A stretch of 15,122 nt of DNA from an uncultured Roseburia sp. Lineage in GTDB: Bacteria; Bacillota; Clostridia; Lachnospirales; Lachnospiraceae. The translations under genes and the position numbers were made by a program. Location: positions 1 to 15,122 of the forward strand of contig CAJTYI010000076.1 of the NCBI GenBank assembly GCA_910584215.1. The letters are read 5' to 3'. The notes under the pieces were generated by a model. It made no database searches. It had not been told where the DNA came from and was given only the letters and a program-made list of their open reading frames with translations. Shown in pieces: positions 1-8,328 of the stretch; position 1 is the stretch's first letter; every line of letters starts with the position of its first letter.

Positions 1-68
1 CACCGGGCGAACTGACACAAGAGGTTGTCCAACCTTGAAAAGACGTGTATCATCACTGGATGCCCCAA
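1..68 (-). repeat. Left copy of a 68-bp inverted repeat
   Basis: The reverse complement of 1-68 matches 14948-15015 with only two differences (A/G and A/T). The copy touches the window edge, so its true outer boundary is unseen. Read on the minus strand it keeps the frame that forms the last 22 codons of the broken TetR gene at the right end; one difference is synonymous (Arg) and the other changes Ile to Asn. Weaker similarity (ACTAGC, then GCAT) continues a little further inward in both copies. It is probably a dispersed repeat or the end of a duplicated gene; the sequence does not decide which. Confidence 0.85.
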
Positions 69-77
69 AGGCATGCG

Positions 78-212
78 CTAGTACCCCGGCGTTTTGGAGG
101 TTCGGGCAAAAACAAGAGCACCGGCAGTTAGGATACCGGCTGGACGCCGCTTATAAACTGAGCGTAAAAAGTATATCACTTCCGATAAGAGCCAGTTTAT
201 ATATTTATTCAT
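78..212 (-). CDS. Candidate 44-aa small protein or gene relic downstream of dnaB
   Basis: An ATG (210-212) opens a 44-codon frame ending in TAG (78-80). The predicted peptide starts MNKYINWLLSEVIYFLRSVY, is hydrophobic and basic, and has a second hydrophobic patch (ILTAGALVFA). There is no convincing ribosome binding site. After the TAG the same frame continues without interruption through the 68-bp repeat, so this may be the decayed 3' part of a larger gene broken by one amber codon rather than a separate gene. I do not recognise the peptide. Confidence is low. Confidence 0.2.
   Translation of the reverse strand: MNKYINWLLSEVIYFLRSVYKRRPAGILTAGALVFARTSKTPGY
152..201. other. Long-loop inverted repeat beyond the dnaB 3' end
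   Basis: TATAAACTG (152-160) and CAGTTTATA (193-201) are perfect 9-bp arms around a 32-nt loop, about 60 bp past the dnaB stop. The arms are AT-rich and no T-run follows, so it is not a convincing intrinsic terminator. It could still be where the dnaB transcript ends. Nothing else was found between 212 and 260. Confidence 0.3.
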
Positions 213-260
213 TTCGATGATATAAAGTTTGACAGATTAATAACCTATACGTATTTATTA

Positions 261-1598
261 TCATTTTTCCATATTAGCAAATTTTGTGTATTCAGGCAGC
301 CAGACAAGGTTGACCGTCCCGATCGGGCCGTTTCTCTGCTTGGCTATGATGATCTCGGAGATGCCTTTCATCTCCGAATCATGATTATAGTAATCGTCTC
401 GGTAGATAAACATGACCACGTCCGCATCCTGCTCGATGGCGCCCGACTCGCGCAGGTCCGAGAGCATCGGCCGGTGATCCGGCCGCTGTTCCACTGCACG
501 GGAAAGCTGGGACAGCGCGACAACCGGGACATTAAGCTCGCGGGCAAGCGCTTTAAGGGAGCGGGAGATATCGGAGATCTCCTGCTGCCTGGAATCCGAC
601 GAACGGCTGCGGGAACCGCTCATCAGCTGTAGATAGTCAATAATAATAATTTTCAGATCATGTTCGAGTTTATATTTCCTGCACTTGCTGCGCAGCTCCG
701 CGATCGAGATACCCGGCGTATCATCAATGATCAGGTTGGAATTACCGATCACGCCCGCCCCCTCGATCAGTTTTTCCCAATCGCTGTCAGAAAGCTTACC
801 GGTGCGCAGCGCCTGGGCATCCACACGCGCTTCAAGAGAGAACAAACGGTTTACAAGCTGTTCTTTTGACATCTCCAGTGAAAAGATAGCGGCGCACATA
901 TTTTCATGAAATGCGATGTACTGGGCGATATTCAACACAAATGCCGTCTTTCCCATGGAGGGACGCGCGGCAATCAAGATCAGATCGGACGGCTGCAGTC
1001 CTGCCGTGCGGTAGTCCAAATCAATAAATCCTGTGGGAATACCGGTGACGCTGCCCGAATTTTTAGCCGCGTTCTCGATCTTTTCGAGGGCGTTTAGAAC
1101 CACCTGGCGAATCGGCACATAGTCGGTGTTGCCTCCCCTCGCAGACAGCAGATCAAACACTTTCTTTTCCATGATGTCCATCTCGGCCTCGACGCTCTCC
1201 CTGGCGAGATAACATTCATTCTCGATCTCCTCGCTCACTTTAATAATCCTGCGGCGAATCGCATTGTCTTTGACAATCTTGGCATAGGAGCGGATGTTTG
1301 CGGAGGTCGGCACCGAAGATACCAACTCCCCCACAAACTCCAGACTCGCGATTTCCGCAGGCACATCCATCTCTTTTAATTTATTTTGCAGCGTTATGAT
1401 ATCCACCGGCAGGCTGCCGTTGTACAGATCTACCACAGCCTGAAACAGCAGGCCGTACTGTTGGTGATAAAAATCTCCGGGTTCCAGCATCTCCATGGCG
1501 ATGAGAATGGCATCCCTGTCCATAATCATCGCTCCTAGCACCGACTGCTCCGCCTCCAGGCTGTTTGGCATAATACGCTTAATCAGAGCTTCTTCCAT
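261..1598 (-). CDS. dnaB: Replicative DNA helicase DnaB
   Basis: This is the hexameric 5'-3' helicase that unwinds DNA at the chromosomal fork. The 445 residues match the usual family length. An N-terminal helical domain (about 8-110, beginning with the family-typical PNSLEAEQSVLGA) is followed by a linker and a RecA-like ATPase domain (about 180-445). Visible motifs are Walker A ARPSMGKT (211-218), the glutamate of FSLEM (near 242), Walker B IIIIDYLQLM (D321), the SQLSR sensor (363-367), DLRESGAIEQDADVV (381-395) and the AKQRNGPIG finger (419-427). The ribosome binding site AGGAAAGG overlaps the rplI stop, 12 nt upstream of ATG. The 18-bp gap to rplI indicates co-transcription with gdpP and rplI, the standard Firmicutes order. 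No inteins or insertions are visible. Confidence 0.97.
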   Translation of the reverse strand: MEEALIKRIMPNSLEAEQSVLGAMIMDRDAILIAMEMLEPGDFYHQQYGLLFQAVVDLYNGSLPVDIITLQNKLKEMDVPAEIASLEFVGELVSSVPTSANIRSYAKIVKDNAIRRRIIKVSEEIENECYLARESVEAEMDIMEKKVFDLLSARGGNTDYVPIRQVVLNALEKIENAAKNSGSVTGIPTGFIDLDYRTAGLQPSDLILIAARPSMGKTAFVLNIAQYIAFHENMCAAIFSLEMSKEQLVNRLFSLEARVDAQALRTGKLSDSDWEKLIEGAGVIGNSNLIIDDTPGISIAELRSKCRKYKLEHDLKIIIIDYLQLMSGSRSRSSDSRQQEISDISRSLKALARELNVPVVALSQLSRAVEQRPDHRPMLSDLRESGAIEQDADVVMFIYRDDYYNHDSEMKGISEIIIAKQRNGPIGTVNLVWLPEYTKFANMEK

Positions 1599-1616
1599 AA
1601 GTAAACCGGGCCTTTC

Positions 1617-2063
1617 CTACTTCTCCACTACATGCACGGTAAATTTGCCGATTACCTTGGGGTGAAGCTTGATAGGCACCTCCGTCATTCCAAAGGTCTT
1701 AATCGGCTCACTGAGCTGCATTTTCTTTTTGTCAAGCTCAAGACCGATCTGCTCTTTGGCCGCCGCCGCAATCTCTTTTGTGGATACGGAACCGAACGTC
1801 CTCCCGCCCTCGCCGCCTTTCATTTTTACGACAACTTTCTTGTCCTTTAACTCGTCGGCCAACGCCAGCGCGGCCTCATAATTCTCCTGCGCCACCTTGT
1901 CAGCGTGCTGATTTCTCAGTTTTAAGTCGTTAAGATTCTTGGACGTAGCTTCCACGCCAAGCTTTTTGGGGAATATCATATTGCGGGCGTATCCGTCGCT
2001 GACATTGACAATCTCATCTTTCTTCCCCAGTGATTTAACATCCTCTAATAATATAACTTTCAT
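1617..2063 (-). CDS. rplI: 50S ribosomal protein L9
   Basis: L9 binds 23S rRNA domain V and helps maintain translational fidelity. The 148 residues are normal for bacterial L9. The N-terminal rRNA-binding domain (1 to about 50) carries the family signature KVILLEDVKSLGKK followed by DGYARNMIFPKKLG. The lysine-rich connecting helix (about 45-80) and a C-terminal domain containing GRTFGSVSTKEIA follow. GGAGG lies 5 nt before the ATG. It sits between gdpP (59 bp upstream) and dnaB (18 bp downstream) on the same strand, consistent with one operon. Confidence 0.97.
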   Translation of the reverse strand: MKVILLEDVKSLGKKDEIVNVSDGYARNMIFPKKLGVEATSKNLNDLKLRNQHADKVAQENYEAALALADELKDKKVVVKMKGGEGGRTFGSVSTKEIAAAAKEQIGLELDKKKMQLSEPIKTFGMTEVPIKLHPKVIGKFTVHVVEK

Positions 2064-2122
2064 TGCTGCCTCCGTTTCTATACTTCCTAGTCTCTTTTAT
2101 TACTGCGGCATACCCCCTGGCC

Positions 2123-4174
2123 CTAATCCAGTTCACCCTCCTGCTCCATGGCGTCAAGCACATGCTCAACCATATGCTTGGCCTGTAAGATAGAACAGTC
2201 TTTTAACTGAGCCCCGGCCACGTTCAGATGGCCGCCGCCGCCGAGTCTCTCCATAATCAGCTGCACATTGATTTCGTCGATCGAGCGCGCACTGATGTAG
2301 ATCTTTCCCGCGTGCTCCGTGAGCACGAAAGACGCTTTGATGCCGATGATATCAAGCAGTTCGTCCGCCGCCTGCGCACCGACGATCGTCGGACTCTCGA
2401 TGTTGTCCGCCGGACATACGGAGATGGCATAACAGCCTTTGTACACCTCCGCGTGGCGCACGGCCTCCGCCCGCGCCTTGTAATCCGCCATATCGTTTCT
2501 TAGCATTTTTCTGACTCTGGTCACTTCCGCTCCCGCGCGCCGCAAAAAAGCCGCGGCCTCAAAGGTCCTGACACCAGTTTTGGTCATAAAATTATTGGTG
2601 TCGATCAGGATGCCCGCATAGATAGAGTCGGCCTCGGCTGGCTCTAACTTGATATGCTCGGCAAAGTACTGCAGTACCTCGGCAATCATCTCGCAGGCGC
2701 TGGATGCATAAGGCTCCACATAAGAGAGCACCGTATTTTCAATGACCTCGCTGCTCTGCCTGTGATGGTCAAACACACAGATCGTGTCACTCCTTTGCAG
2801 CAATTCGGGGCACTCGGTGTAGCTGGGACGGTTGACGTCCACCACCATCACCAGCGTGTCTTTGTTGGTGATCATAAGCGCCTCTTCATTTTTGATAAAA
2901 AGATCCGCCGGATATCCGTTTTCGGGGCTAAAGCTCTTAATCACCGGCCGCAGCGAGGATGTAACCTCGTTGATGACAATCTGCGCCTTTTTGCCCAGCG
3001 CGCGTGCGGCACAATAAACGCCGATACCGGCGCCCAACGCGTCCACATCGCTTAAGCTGTGTCCCATAATCACGACATGCTCGCGGCTCATAATGATCTC
3101 GCGCAGCGCATGAGCTTTTACCCTGGCTTTTACGCGGGTATTGCGTTCCACCTGCATAGTCTTGCCGCCGTAGTAGGTGATATCTTCCCCCTCACGCACC
3201 ACCGCCTGATCGCCGCCGCGCCCCAGCGCAAGGTCAATCGAGGTGCGGGCATACTCATAGTTCTGTATGTATGTGCCGCTGCCCACACCGATGCCGATAC
3301 TTAAAGTCACGATGCTGCCGTTGCCCACCTTAATCGTCTTGACATCCTCAAGGATACTGAAACGGTCCTGATGGAGCTGGCTCAAATACTTATTTTTAAA
3401 TACGACAAAGTATTTATCATTCTCGATCTTGCGAACCAGACCGTCGATCTCCGTAAAATATTTATTGACCTTCTTGTCAACCAGCGCCACGAGCAGAGAG
3501 CGCTTGACGTCCTCAATGCTGTCGAGCACCTCCTCGTAGTTGTCGATATAGACAAGCCCGGCCACCAGACGCTGCTCATTGTTCTCTTTCATATAGAGAT
3601 TGAGCTCTGTCTCGTCAAACAGGTAGAGCGCCGTCATATATTCTTCGCTCTGCTCCATGGAAACAGCCGCGCCCTCTTTTGCGAGCGTCTGAAAATAGAT
3701 GCGCTTCATGCAGATACGGTAATCTCTGTCGTTGAGCGCCACCTGAATGGAGGCAGCGAGCTCACTCCTCTGCAAAAGCTGCTTTGTCAATGCTGGCAGT
3801 ACAGTAGTGGCCGATTTGTGATAACCCTTGTCCTTGCCGCTGATTTCGGTAAACTTCTGGTTGACCCACAAAAATCGTCCGTCATAGTCCAACAGCGCAT
3901 ACGGAATTTCAAACTCGTTGAGCAGCTCTTTTTGCACGGTCGCATACTGCGTGGCAAAATTAACCATTTCCTTGGTGACAATGCTGCGGCTGTAACGGTA
4001 AAAAAATAGCATCAACAGAAAATACAGCACGACAATAAGCGAAAAACCGACTCCCATTGACACGTTTTTCGCGTAAACATATACATTGTACAATACTAAT
4101 AATATCGTAAAAAGCAACGGCAGATAAAGATACGCCCCCAGCTTTCCCCTGATTTTAACCCTCTTCATTTTCAA
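2123..4174 (-). CDS. gdpP: Membrane-bound cyclic-di-AMP phosphodiesterase of the GdpP type (DHH/DHHA1)
   Basis: GdpP-family enzymes hydrolyse c-di-AMP to pApA at the membrane and so influence potassium/osmotic balance and wall stress. The 683-residue protein has the full architecture: two N-terminal membrane helices (about 15-35 and 42-60), a PAS-like sensor (about 85-190), a degenerate GGDEF domain (about 200-330, lacking GGDEF but keeping LSIGIGVG), then DHH and DHHA1. Metal-site residues are present: H372, D376 and D378 (GHSLSDVDA), D446 (VVDVN), D469-H470-H471 and D525 (LIDTNN). The DHHA1 glycine motif GGGGH is at 645-649. The first start is TTG (4172-4174), with AGAGGGG 11 nt upstream. 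ATG two codons later (4166-4168) is the alternative; the difference is two residues. Confidence 0.95.
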   Translation of the reverse strand: MKMKRVKIRGKLGAYLYLPLLFTILLVLYNVYVYAKNVSMGVGFSLIVVLYFLLMLFFYRYSRSIVTKEMVNFATQYATVQKELLNEFEIPYALLDYDGRFLWVNQKFTEISGKDKGYHKSATTVLPALTKQLLQRSELAASIQVALNDRDYRICMKRIYFQTLAKEGAAVSMEQSEEYMTALYLFDETELNLYMKENNEQRLVAGLVYIDNYEEVLDSIEDVKRSLLVALVDKKVNKYFTEIDGLVRKIENDKYFVVFKNKYLSQLHQDRFSILEDVKTIKVGNGSIVTLSIGIGVGSGTYIQNYEYARTSIDLALGRGGDQAVVREGEDITYYGGKTMQVERNTRVKARVKAHALREIIMSREHVVIMGHSLSDVDALGAGIGVYCAARALGKKAQIVINEVTSSLRPVIKSFSPENGYPADLFIKNEEALMITNKDTLVMVVDVNRPSYTECPELLQRSDTICVFDHHRQSSEVIENTVLSYVEPYASSACEMIAEVLQYFAEHIKLEPAEADSIYAGILIDTNNFMTKTGVRTFEAAAFLRRAGAEVTRVRKMLRNDMADYKARAEAVRHAEVYKGCYAISVCPADNIESPTIVGAQAADELLDIIGIKASFVLTEHAGKIYISARSIDEINVQLIMERLGGGGHLNVAGAQLKDCSILQAKHMVEHVLDAMEQEGELD

Positions 4175-4239
4175 CTAAAATCTTGCCCCTCTTCCGGCCC
4201 GCAGGGCAGCCCGCCCCGGCGGTAAACATATTTGGATAT

Positions 4240-4268
4240 ATTATATCATTTTACCGGAACGGAATAAA
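4240..4268 (-). promoter_or_regulatory. Likely sigma-A promoter for gdpP-rplI-dnaB
   Basis: On the minus strand a perfect TATAAT (-10, 4240-4245) is preceded after a 17-bp spacer by TTTATT (-35, 4263-4268), a poor match to TTGACA. It lies about 70 bp upstream of the gdpP start, with a GC-rich leader in between. The perfect -10 and the position are the evidence; the weak -35 limits confidence. Confidence 0.45.
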
Positions 4269-4276
4269 GTATTTTT

Positions 4277-4951
4277 TTATTGCGGGCTATTTGGCGCTGC
4301 GTGTTCCAAGGTAAGGTAAGTCCCCTTATCCCTGTCATCTATCATATTGTCGGACAACAGCGCGTCGCCGGTGAGCTCCTCCGGTATCTCGTCCAACAAT
4401 TGATTCCCGTCATGCTGATAACCCACGCCCTCTTCGTAACGGCAGTAGAGGTAGCCGGATTCCATCCCCTTTCCGTATTGATTGAAAATGATATCATGCC
4501 ATCCATTTGTCTTTTGATCGGCGACGATAATCGGTGTGTGTACCCGCTCAAAACTCTCTACCGCGGCAAATGTATTCTCCTGTTTGTTTTCTTCTAATAA
4601 TAATGCGGGGTCTCCCGCGCCATCCCTCGTTTTCTCCGATACCAGCACCGCGAAGATCTCGTCCGCGCCGTCCCCGTCAAAATCAAAGTATTGATAATAA
4701 TAGGCCGTTTGCACCCAGTCGCTTTCCGGGATACTGTAGTAATCCGCGAGAAAAACTGCAAGGGCGCCATAAGGCGTATCGCTGGCATAGGACGGCTGTA
4801 TCGGAGCCGGAGCAAAAGCGTCCTCCATGAACTCGGTCATGTCGATCAAATCCCCTGGTTCTTCCAAATCTTCTGCTGTTTTTCTGCCGCAGCCGCCCAA
4901 AAAGAACAGCGCCGCGATACATACCAGGCTGTATTTCCAAATATTTTTCAC
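4277..4951 (-). CDS. Putative lipoprotein with an aspartate-rich DxDGDG motif
   Basis: I recognise no named family. From a GTG start (4949-4951) the protein is 224 aa and begins MKNIWKYSLVCIAALFFLGG followed by Cys21, a clean lipobox (L-G-G-C). This start is preferred because AGAGG lies 9 nt upstream and it gives a normal-length signal peptide. Upstream ATGs at 4975 and 5005 would put 18-28 charged residues before the hydrophobic core and have poorer ribosome binding sites. The mature part is acidic and includes YFDFDGDGADEIFAVL, a calcium-loop or FG-GAP/VCBS-like motif often seen in surface proteins. It is presumably anchored on the outer face of the membrane. It is transcribed toward gdpP, but gdpP has its own promoter. 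Confidence 0.7.
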   Translation of the reverse strand: MKNIWKYSLVCIAALFFLGGCGRKTAEDLEEPGDLIDMTEFMEDAFAPAPIQPSYASDTPYGALAVFLADYYSIPESDWVQTAYYYQYFDFDGDGADEIFAVLVSEKTRDGAGDPALLLEENKQENTFAAVESFERVHTPIIVADQKTNGWHDIIFNQYGKGMESGYLYCRYEEGVGYQHDGNQLLDEIPEELTGDALLSDNMIDDRDKGTYLTLEHAAPNSPQ

Positions 4952-5086
4952 TTTTCCCAACCTCTTTTCTGCCATTCCCTTTTGCTCAAATATCCACGCC
5001 TGCATCGGCCCGCTGTCTTACCCTGCAAACACCAAAAGCCTCCGCAGATCCTATCCAGTTAAGATAATAGCCGATTCCCGTGCAAA

Positions 5087-5104
5087 TGAAAAGTGCTCTT
5101 TTCA
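5087..5104. other. Small AT-rich hairpin downstream of the first MATE gene
   Basis: TGAAAAG and CTTTTCA form a perfect 7-bp stem around the loop TGCT, 17 bp beyond the MATE stop codon. There is no GC-rich stem and no T-run directly after it on the minus strand, so it is at best a weak terminator. The rest of the 169-bp gap to the lipoprotein start shows no promoter I would defend. Confidence 0.3.
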
Positions 5105-5120
5105 AGTATTAAGAAAAGTT

Positions 5121-6536
5121 TTATAGAATCTTTTGCTTTTCCCAACGCCCCGACAAAAAACGCCAGGAAAAGATCACACTGCGGACCGCCCAATCCGCAA
5201 ACATACCAACCCACACGCCCATGGGGCCGATGTCGGTGCCGCGCATCAAAATTACCGCCAGCGCCACCCGGCAAAACCACATCGTGCAAGTCGCAGTGAT
5301 CATGGAAAACTTTACGTCACCCGCGGCGCGAAGGCCATAAGGCGGGAGAAAGGAGAGCGCCCAAAAAAGCGGCTTCACAACCGTGATGGCGGCCACCATC
5401 TCAAAACACATGCGCATACTCTCTGACTCCATACCTGCCAAAAGCATGACAGGCTTTGCAATTGCAAACACGAGCAGACAGCAGGCAATTAACGCCAGCT
5501 CCCCATAACCGGTCAGTTTGGCGATATAATATTTCGCCTCCTCCCTCCTTCCCGCGCCGACCGCCTGTCCCACGACCGTCATCATGCCGATGCCCACGCC
5601 GACCGCAGCCACGCCGTTGACATTCTCGAAAATGACGGTCATCGCCTGGGCCGCGATCGCCTGTGTGCCGAGTGTGGATACCGTGGACTGTATGGCGAGT
5701 TTGCCGAACTGAAACATGCCGTTTTCAATGCCGGACGGGATGCCGATCGCCAATATTTTTTTGATCAGTGCAAGATCGGGCCGAATAGATAAATAGTGGT
5801 TGAGCACAATCCGCTGTCCCGTCTTAGACAATGCCCAAAATACCACAATTGCACAGAATATACGGGAAATTAAGGTAGAAATTGCCGCGCCTGCGACCCC
5901 CAAGTGGAATACAAAAATCAATACCGCGTTGCCCGCCACATTGATGACGTTGCTAATCATGGAAATTTTCATCGGAAATCTGGAGTTGCCCTGTGCCCGG
6001 TATATGGCACTGCCCGCCTGAAACAGTGCAATAAACGGATAGGAGGCGGCCGTAAACAAAAAATAGACAACGGCATCTTCCATCACCCCGGTCTCCACAC
6101 TGCCAAAAATCAGCAGCAGCAGCGGACGGCAAAACAGCAGACACGAGAGGGACAGCGCCAGCGAGATCACAAGCACCGTCAGAAAAATCTGGCGCGCCGC
6201 GCGGTTGGCGCCGTCTGCGTCGCCACTGCCAAGGTAGTGCGAGCAGACAATGGCCGCGCCGGCCGCGAGAGCGCTAAAAATCTGTATCACCAGCAGATTG
6301 ACGGCGTCCACCAGGGACACAGCCGACATCGCCACACTGCCCACATTGCTCACCATCATGGTGTCCACCATGCCCATCATAGAATTGAGAAACTGCTCTA
6401 GCATGATCGGCAGCAGCAAAAGCCACAGGCTTTTCGTCGGAAACATAAGGTGCTTCCAGTCGATCTTACCGCTGTCAAAACAGCGAGTACGCAGTCCCGC
6501 AAACATTTTATTCGTCGTTTCGTTTTGCTCCGGCAT
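5121..6536 (-). CDS. MATE family multidrug/cation antiporter
   Basis: MATE proteins export drugs or metabolites in exchange for Na+ or H+. From the ATG at 6534-6536 the protein is 471 aa, normal for the family, with about 12 hydrophobic segments. The N-terminal block contains PIMLEQFLNSMMGMVDTMMV and a GSGDADGANRAARQ loop, and the matching block in the second half includes SGIENGMFQFGKLAIQ, typical of the two-lobed fold. This start is chosen because AAAGGA lies 6 nt upstream; an ATG 13 codons earlier (6575) would place that site inside the gene. It starts 121 bp after the isomerase-family gene on the same strand and may be cotranscribed with it. Substrate cannot be inferred. Confidence 0.9.
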   Translation of the reverse strand: MPEQNETTNKMFAGLRTRCFDSGKIDWKHLMFPTKSLWLLLLPIMLEQFLNSMMGMVDTMMVSNVGSVAMSAVSLVDAVNLLVIQIFSALAAGAAIVCSHYLGSGDADGANRAARQIFLTVLVISLALSLSCLLFCRPLLLLIFGSVETGVMEDAVVYFLFTAASYPFIALFQAGSAIYRAQGNSRFPMKISMISNVINVAGNAVLIFVFHLGVAGAAISTLISRIFCAIVVFWALSKTGQRIVLNHYLSIRPDLALIKKILAIGIPSGIENGMFQFGKLAIQSTVSTLGTQAIAAQAMTVIFENVNGVAAVGVGIGMMTVVGQAVGAGRREEAKYYIAKLTGYGELALIACCLLVFAIAKPVMLLAGMESESMRMCFEMVAAITVVKPLFWALSFLPPYGLRAAGDVKFSMITATCTMWFCRVALAVILMRGTDIGPMGVWVGMFADWAVRSVIFSWRFLSGRWEKQKIL

Positions 6537-6657
6537 GGTGAATCCTTTCTGTCTCTGCTTTCTATTTTTGCTCACATTTGCGGCCGCCCTTGTGCTGCGC
6601 TTTTTTTCCAGACCGTTTTCTCATGCGCCCTTGACAATGCGTTTTGCCAAACAAGGC

Positions 6658-8166
6658 TTACGGCTGCCCTAAGACGACGTACGGGATACCCAGCAATTGC
6701 GCCACCTTTTGAAATAGAGCGCCGTTGTGCCCTACACTCATGGCAAAGTGATGTGTCGGGGCCTCAGCAAACCATTCATCCATATAAGAATCCGGGTCTT
6801 TTGCAAACCGCACCGGCGTCTGCGTATTGCCGATCGCCATAATGGCGCCGTCCGTGGCCTCCGCCTCGGTGATCGTAAACTTTAACGTGCCTTCCATCAA
6901 CTGCGTGCAGCCGAGATTGGTGATTTTGCCCGGGCGCACTTTTGCCTCCACGGAAACGCCGCTGCCCTGCTTGCCGTGGTAGAGGCCAAGACCGCGCAAA
7001 TAAGGCTTGCCCTTGGCGATCGCCAAATGAAACGGACCGTCATGTCCCAGAAGAATCGTTCCGTCCTCGTAATCTGTCACCACGATTTCGCAGAAACTTC
7101 CGCCAACCCCCAGCATATCACAGATCTTCATCGCCAGACAGGTTTTTAGATCGCCCTCTCCCGCACACGGTATTCCCCTAGCTGTCAGCAGAGAATGTCC
7201 GACGATAAAACCGCTCTGTAACTGCTCATACTCTCCTCCCGGAGCGCCGTGATAATAATAGCAGAGCGCATCTAGGTCATATTCCCGCACCATTTTTTCC
7301 TGCGCCGCCGCCACCCGCGCAGACCAGTCCAGTTGCTCCTCTGTCGGTTTTTTAGCCAGCGGGTCCGCCGCCAAATCATCGCTGATGACAAAAAATTCCT
7401 CGATCTCCCTCCTCTTTCGCGCGGCATCTTCCTGCGTCACCATATCCAGGCAACGCTTCAAATCACACATTTCAAGCACTTCCACATGCGCCCCGGTCTG
7501 GCGCGCAAACATGGTAAAATCACTGTACATATCCAGCATACCACAGTAATAATTCCCCAGGAAGCCAAAACGGCTGCCCCTTAGACCCGCCTTGACCGCG
7601 GCGGCCGCAGTCCACTGCTCGATCTGTTTCCACGCGCGCACCGCTTCCGGTCGGTGCGCAGTATTTTCATCGGTCATGGAGATGGCAGGCGTCTCATTGA
7701 GGCCGAGCAGCCCGTTGACAAACTGACAGGATATCCCGGCACGCTCAAAGGCATTGGCAATCTCAGGTACAGGACACGCGCCACAATGCGCCAGCCATTC
7801 TCCCGTCGTCGTGACCGCATAGTGGATGCGCGCTGTGGGCTGAAGATTGAGAATTACAGTAAACGCCTTACAGATCTGATGAACCGGCAGCACGGAAGCG
7901 CTGGTGACATACGTTCCCGCATGGGCAAATATTAAGTCCACTTGATGCTGATTAAAGTATTCCCCCGCCTGCTCCCCCGCTTTCGGGGAGTCCACCAGGC
8001 CGTAAAAATATACCTCCGCATTCCCCATTTTTCTTATTTTTTCTGCAATAAACTCCCCGTATGAGAGCAGCCGTTCCCTAAGCCCCTCAAACTGGTCCCA
8101 GTACGCCGCAAGCCCCATCGTGTAAAGCCCGATACGCGCCGGTTTTGTCTGTTTCAACTTCTCCAT
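6658..8166 (-). CDS. L-arabinose/L-fucose isomerase-family protein
   Basis: Proteins of this family interconvert aldoses and ketoses using Mn2+. The 502-residue length agrees with L-arabinose isomerase. The N-terminal Rossmann-like part runs from about 10 to 180, with LNLQPTARIHYAVTTTGEW at 106-124. The C-terminal part has the AGEGDLKTCLAMKI block (E337), a Tyr-Glu segment near E367, GHDGPFH (H375) and HHFAMSVGHNG (H472/H473). By position these match the two glutamates and two histidines that bind metal in AraA, which is inference without an alignment. No other arabinose or fucose genes are adjacent, so its sugar is unknown and 'araA' would be over-called. AGGAGG sits 8 nt before the ATG. Confidence 0.8.
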   Translation of the reverse strand: MEKLKQTKPARIGLYTMGLAAYWDQFEGLRERLLSYGEFIAEKIRKMGNAEVYFYGLVDSPKAGEQAGEYFNQHQVDLIFAHAGTYVTSASVLPVHQICKAFTVILNLQPTARIHYAVTTTGEWLAHCGACPVPEIANAFERAGISCQFVNGLLGLNETPAISMTDENTAHRPEAVRAWKQIEQWTAAAAVKAGLRGSRFGFLGNYYCGMLDMYSDFTMFARQTGAHVEVLEMCDLKRCLDMVTQEDAARKRREIEEFFVISDDLAADPLAKKPTEEQLDWSARVAAAQEKMVREYDLDALCYYYHGAPGGEYEQLQSGFIVGHSLLTARGIPCAGEGDLKTCLAMKICDMLGVGGSFCEIVVTDYEDGTILLGHDGPFHLAIAKGKPYLRGLGLYHGKQGSGVSVEAKVRPGKITNLGCTQLMEGTLKFTITEAEATDGAIMAIGNTQTPVRFAKDPDSYMDEWFAEAPTHHFAMSVGHNGALFQKVAQLLGIPYVVLGQP

Positions 8167-8189
8167 ATGCGCTACCTCCTTTTTCTTTC

Positions 8190-8218
8190 ATCATACATTT
8201 TTCCAATCCATTTTGCAA
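8190..8218 (-). promoter_or_regulatory. Possible promoter of the isomerase-family gene
   Basis: TATGAT (-10, 8190-8195) and TTGCAA (-35, 8213-8218) on the minus strand are separated by 17 bp. Transcription would begin near 8183, giving a leader of only about 17 nt that still contains the AGGAGG (8175-8180). The -35 is a weak match and the leader is short, so this is tentative. Confidence 0.35.
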
Positions 8219-8328
8219 TGCAATCTGCGCCCGGGGCTGGGTGACTTCAGCAGTTATCCCTGCTTTTACATAAGAAAATTCAAGGATTTTTTTAATAGGA
8301 TTTTTTCACAATAATTGATATATTTGTC

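Noticed and set aside
2..220. Plus-strand open frame from the window edge (contains MKRRVSSLDAP)
   Set aside because: The same N-terminal peptide appears opposite the right repeat copy only because the DNA is repeated. No ribosome binding site and no family resemblance.
3371..4009. 212-codon open frame on the plus strand opposite gdpP
   Set aside because: It is wholly antisense to a gene with clear motifs, has no recognisable domain, and looks like a by-product of codon bias in gdpP.
4261..4280. A/T-run after the lipoprotein gene as a terminator
   Set aside because: The run is not preceded by a stable stem on the relevant strand.
5904..6401. 165-codon plus-strand frame opposite the first MATE gene
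   Set aside because: Its composition is His/Gln/Arg-rich as expected from the complement of a membrane protein, and it has no start signal; a shadow frame.
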